Below, piece by piece: positions 62,062 through 64,000 of a stretch of DNA of 64,000 nt. The stretch spans positions 372,001 through 436,000 of the forward strand of contig JAQGDQ010000068.1 of NCBI GenBank assembly GCA_030141605.1, read 5' to 3'. The stretch's first letter is position 1. Each line of letters starts with the position of its first letter. A program made the position numbers and the translations under genes. A model generated the notes under the pieces. It was given only the letters and a program-made list of their open reading frames with translations, made no database searches and had not been told where the DNA came from. This stretch comes from Tubiluchus corallicola. Taxonomy: Eukaryota > Priapulida > Priapulimorpha > Priapulimorphida > Tubiluchidae.

Positions 62062-63519
62062 CCTTACCTTAGACCTTAGTCCTTCCTGCGCATTGATGCA
62101 CATTGGGCAGACAGCATTTTCCACTGAGTTCTATCGGCGGCTTCGTTCTCTACGTTTTCCCAACGTATGTTGACAGCTCGAAGGTCTTCTTTGAAGGATC
62201 TGCGCCACGTTGTTTTTGGCCGACCTCTTTTTCGTTTCCCACCAGGTGGTTCCCACTGTACTGCTGTTTTGGCGTAACGACTTTCTGATAGACGGAGAAT
62301 ATGTCCAGCCAGTTTCATTCTTCTCTCTGTAACTATATCTTGTAACCGCAATGACTGCGCTCGTTGAAGAACTTCTACATTGGTGACATGGTCGCGGTAG
62401 GAGATTTTTAGTATCTTTCGAAGGCATTTTTGGTGGAAGACGTTCAGTTTCTTTGATAACTCCGCTGTGACTTTCCAGGTTTCGCTGGCATAGAGAGCCG
62501 TTGGCAGCACAATGGCGTTGTACAGACGAAGTTTGATTTTCATGTCAATTTTCTTGCTTGTCCAGATTTTTCCCATCTTCCTAAATACTGCTGTTGCTTT
62601 GCCGATTCTCCCCCTGATGTCATTTTCTGTACCTCCATTACAGGTCATCACACTGCCCAGATATGAAAAACTGGTAACGTTCTTAACCATTTGGCCTCCC
62701 ACTGTTATATGTACATCATTCTGTTGGTTTGTCCACACTTTCAAAACTTTGGTCTTTTCTTGACTAATTCTCAATCCAATTTTTCCCGCTACTTCTTCCA
62801 TACTTGTGGTCAGTTGTTGCAGGCTTTCTTTTGATGTTTCCAGAAGAGCTATATCGTCAGCAAAGTCCAGATCTGCCAATCGTTGTTGTTGTTTCCATTG
62901 CATTCCTAGATCTTTACCATCAACCGCCTTCTTCATGATGAAATCAATCGTCAGTAGGAACAGGAATGGCGACATAATGCAACCCTGCTTAACTCCAGTT
63001 TCGATGGTGAAATACTCGGTGTTTCCCTCTTGTGTTCTTATACAACAGCCGCTGTTTTGGTAAAAGTTCTGGATGGTTGAAATGAATTTCTGTGGGATAC
63101 CATACAGAGAAGCAATTTTCCATAGAGACTGCCTGTGAACAGAGTCAAAAGCCTTCTTGAAATCAATAAAATTGATTAATAAGGGCTGTTGGAATTCCAT
63201 ACATTGCTCAATGATGTTTCTGAGAGTGAATATCTGTTCACAGCATGATCTTCCTTTTCTAAATCCAGCTTGTTGTTCTCTTAGTCTTATATCAACAGCA
63301 TCTCTCAACCGATCTAGCAGCACTATACTCAGGACTTTTCCAGGTATTGACATCAGAGTTATTCCTCTCCAATTATTGCAATCTGTCAGGTTCCCTTTTT
63401 TAGGCAACTTCACGATGACTCCATTTCTCCAATCTTCGGGGACCTTTTGTTGTTCCCAGCAGCTGTTCAGGAGCTTTGTCATTGATCGTGTTATCCCTTT
63501 AAGGATTGTTAACGTTTGT
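62062..63519 (-). mobile_element. 5'-truncated non-LTR retrotransposon (LINE) with 10-bp target duplication
   Basis: The element is bounded by taacacaaaa at 62052-62061 and again at 63520-63529. On the - strand it starts inside the reverse transcriptase region, runs to the ORF stop at 62076-62078 and has almost no 3' UTR. Its 3' end is a short taaggtctaaggtaagg run, a microsatellite-like tail common in RTE-type and related LINEs. The endonuclease and the first part of the polymerase are missing, as expected from incomplete target-primed reverse transcription. Confidence 0.88.
62076..63482 (-). CDS. LINE reverse transcriptase, C-terminal portion (5'-truncated copy)
   Basis: The 468-codon frame has no stops or frameshifts. 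It begins within the polymerase fingers (EDWRNGVIVKLPKKGN) and has motif A with Asp107 (FIDFKKAFDSVHR), motif B (GVKQGCIMSPFLF, about 163-175) and motif C FADD at 207-210. A thumb and connection region follows, with SFSYLGSVMT and a C-terminal basic segment (PPGGKRKRGRPKTTWRRSF) typical of this LINE group. The ATG at 63482 is probably not a natural start, because open sequence continues a little further to the truncation point. Intact coding suggests a recent insertion, but without its endonuclease it cannot be autonomous. Confidence 0.9.
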   Translation of the reverse strand: MTKLLNSCWEQQKVPEDWRNGVIVKLPKKGNLTDCNNWRGITLMSIPGKVLSIVLLDRLRDAVDIRLREQQAGFRKGRSCCEQIFTLRNIIEQCMEFQQPLLINFIDFKKAFDSVHRQSLWKIASLYGIPQKFISTIQNFYQNSGCCIRTQEGNTEYFTIETGVKQGCIMSPFLFLLTIDFIMKKAVDGKDLGMQWKQQQRLADLDFADDIALLETSKESLQQLTTSMEEVAGKIGLRISQEKTKVLKVWTNQQNDVHITVGGQMVKNVTSFSYLGSVMTCNGGTENDIRGRIGKATAVFRKMGKIWTSKKIDMKIKLRLYNAIVLPTALYASETWKVTAELSKKLNVFHQKCLRKILKISYRDHVTNVEVLQRAQSLRLQDIVTERRMKLAGHILRLSESRYAKTAVQWEPPGGKRKRGRPKTTWRRSFKEDLRAVNIRWENVENEAADRTQWKMLSAQCASMRRKD

Positions 63520-63529
63520 TAACACAAAA

Positions 63530-64000
63530 GGCATAACAAAATTGTAACACTGATCCACATTGACCATAATTAACATTCTTCATGGTAATAATAAGAATTC
63601 ACAATAAACTTATGCATTATATCATTACATTCTCAAACTCGGTTTCGCCTTACTTCAAACTAACTAATTAAGTAAACTAATGGATGAAAATTAACTTATT
63701 TATTCATTAAATGATGTATGAATAAATAAATGCCTTTTCACCATGACATTCTGTAAAAGATAGCTGTGGCGGTTTTTCACACTTTTTCTGAAACCGTTAG
63801 CATCACAAATGCTTCGTAACAACAATGAACACTTCTCGTACAATAGCGCAAGTATTTCGTAGAAATGTGATTCTTTGTCCAGGTATAGCAGGCCAAATTA
63901 ACCACTGCCCAGACTAAACCCGGGTAAAGTTTGGCCTGGCCTGAGTATACCCCGGGAGATAAACTGTCATAGTCTATTCTGATGTTATCAGTGCTTAACT
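63530..64000. other. Window end, no gene seen
   Basis: AT-rich sequence ending in a GC-richer patch (cccgggtaaagtttggcctg and taccccgggag, 63919-63958) that may be the edge of another repeat. Confidence 0.4.

Noticed and set aside
62103-63522. Open frames on the + strand opposite the reverse transcriptase
   Set aside because: Antisense shadows of the LINE coding sequence.
1-64000. Bacterial contamination or prokaryotic operon structure
   Set aside because: Spliced genes, pol III SINE promoters and animal gene families leave no room for a prokaryotic interpretation.

Overview
This window is AT-rich nuclear DNA from an invertebrate animal. The evidence is GT-AG introns with matching phases, tRNA-derived SINEs with ATT tails, hAT, Harbinger and LINE debris, and a very high density of di-, tri- and tetranucleotide repeats. 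The genes (Kelch-like 10, a secreted fibrinogen-domain protein and a rhodopsin-class GPCR) do not fix the phylum. A tunicate or lophotrochozoan would fit, but I cannot resolve this from sequence alone.

Layout. (1) 1-1648: intron end and last coding exon of a KLHL10-type BTB-BACK-Kelch gene on the + strand, with the 5' exons outside the window. (2) 2326-3180: a non-autonomous hAT-like element with an 8-bp target duplication. (3) 4918-21066: a six-exon gene on the + strand for a secreted protein of about 407 residues. It has an unrecognised acidic N-terminal half and a complete C-terminal fibrinogen-related domain. All splice phases agree and the exons sum to exactly 408 codons including stop. 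Its introns hold a Harbinger transposase remnant, a 169-bp near-perfect foldback, a (GA)n-linked dispersed repeat and an inverted degenerate array. (4) 21.1-49.4 kb: a long gene-poor stretch of microsatellites, a SINE, tRNA-like repeat heads, a second near-identical copy of the (GA)n-linked repeat at 31.8-32.5 kb, and a decayed transposon-type ORF at 44.4-45.3 kb. (5) 49503-50663: a single-exon class A GPCR with non-canonical NHY, GWIP and DPIVY motifs. (6) 50.7-62 kb: gene-poor, with a minisatellite at 53.2-53.8 kb, a MITE-like hairpin at 58.3 kb and a terminal-inverted-repeat element at 60.85-61.1 kb. (7) 62062-63519: a 5'-truncated non-LTR retrotransposon on the - strand with an uninterrupted reverse transcriptase frame and a 10-bp target duplication.

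The genes are not functionally linked. KLHL10 family members are substrate adaptors of CUL3 ubiquitin ligases, the fibrinogen-domain protein is probably extracellular, and the GPCR is a membrane receptor. I found no convincing new multi-gene system. The points most worth checking are the lineage-specific N-terminus of the fibrinogen-domain gene, the intronic foldback, the motif-variant GPCR and the precisely delimited mobile elements.
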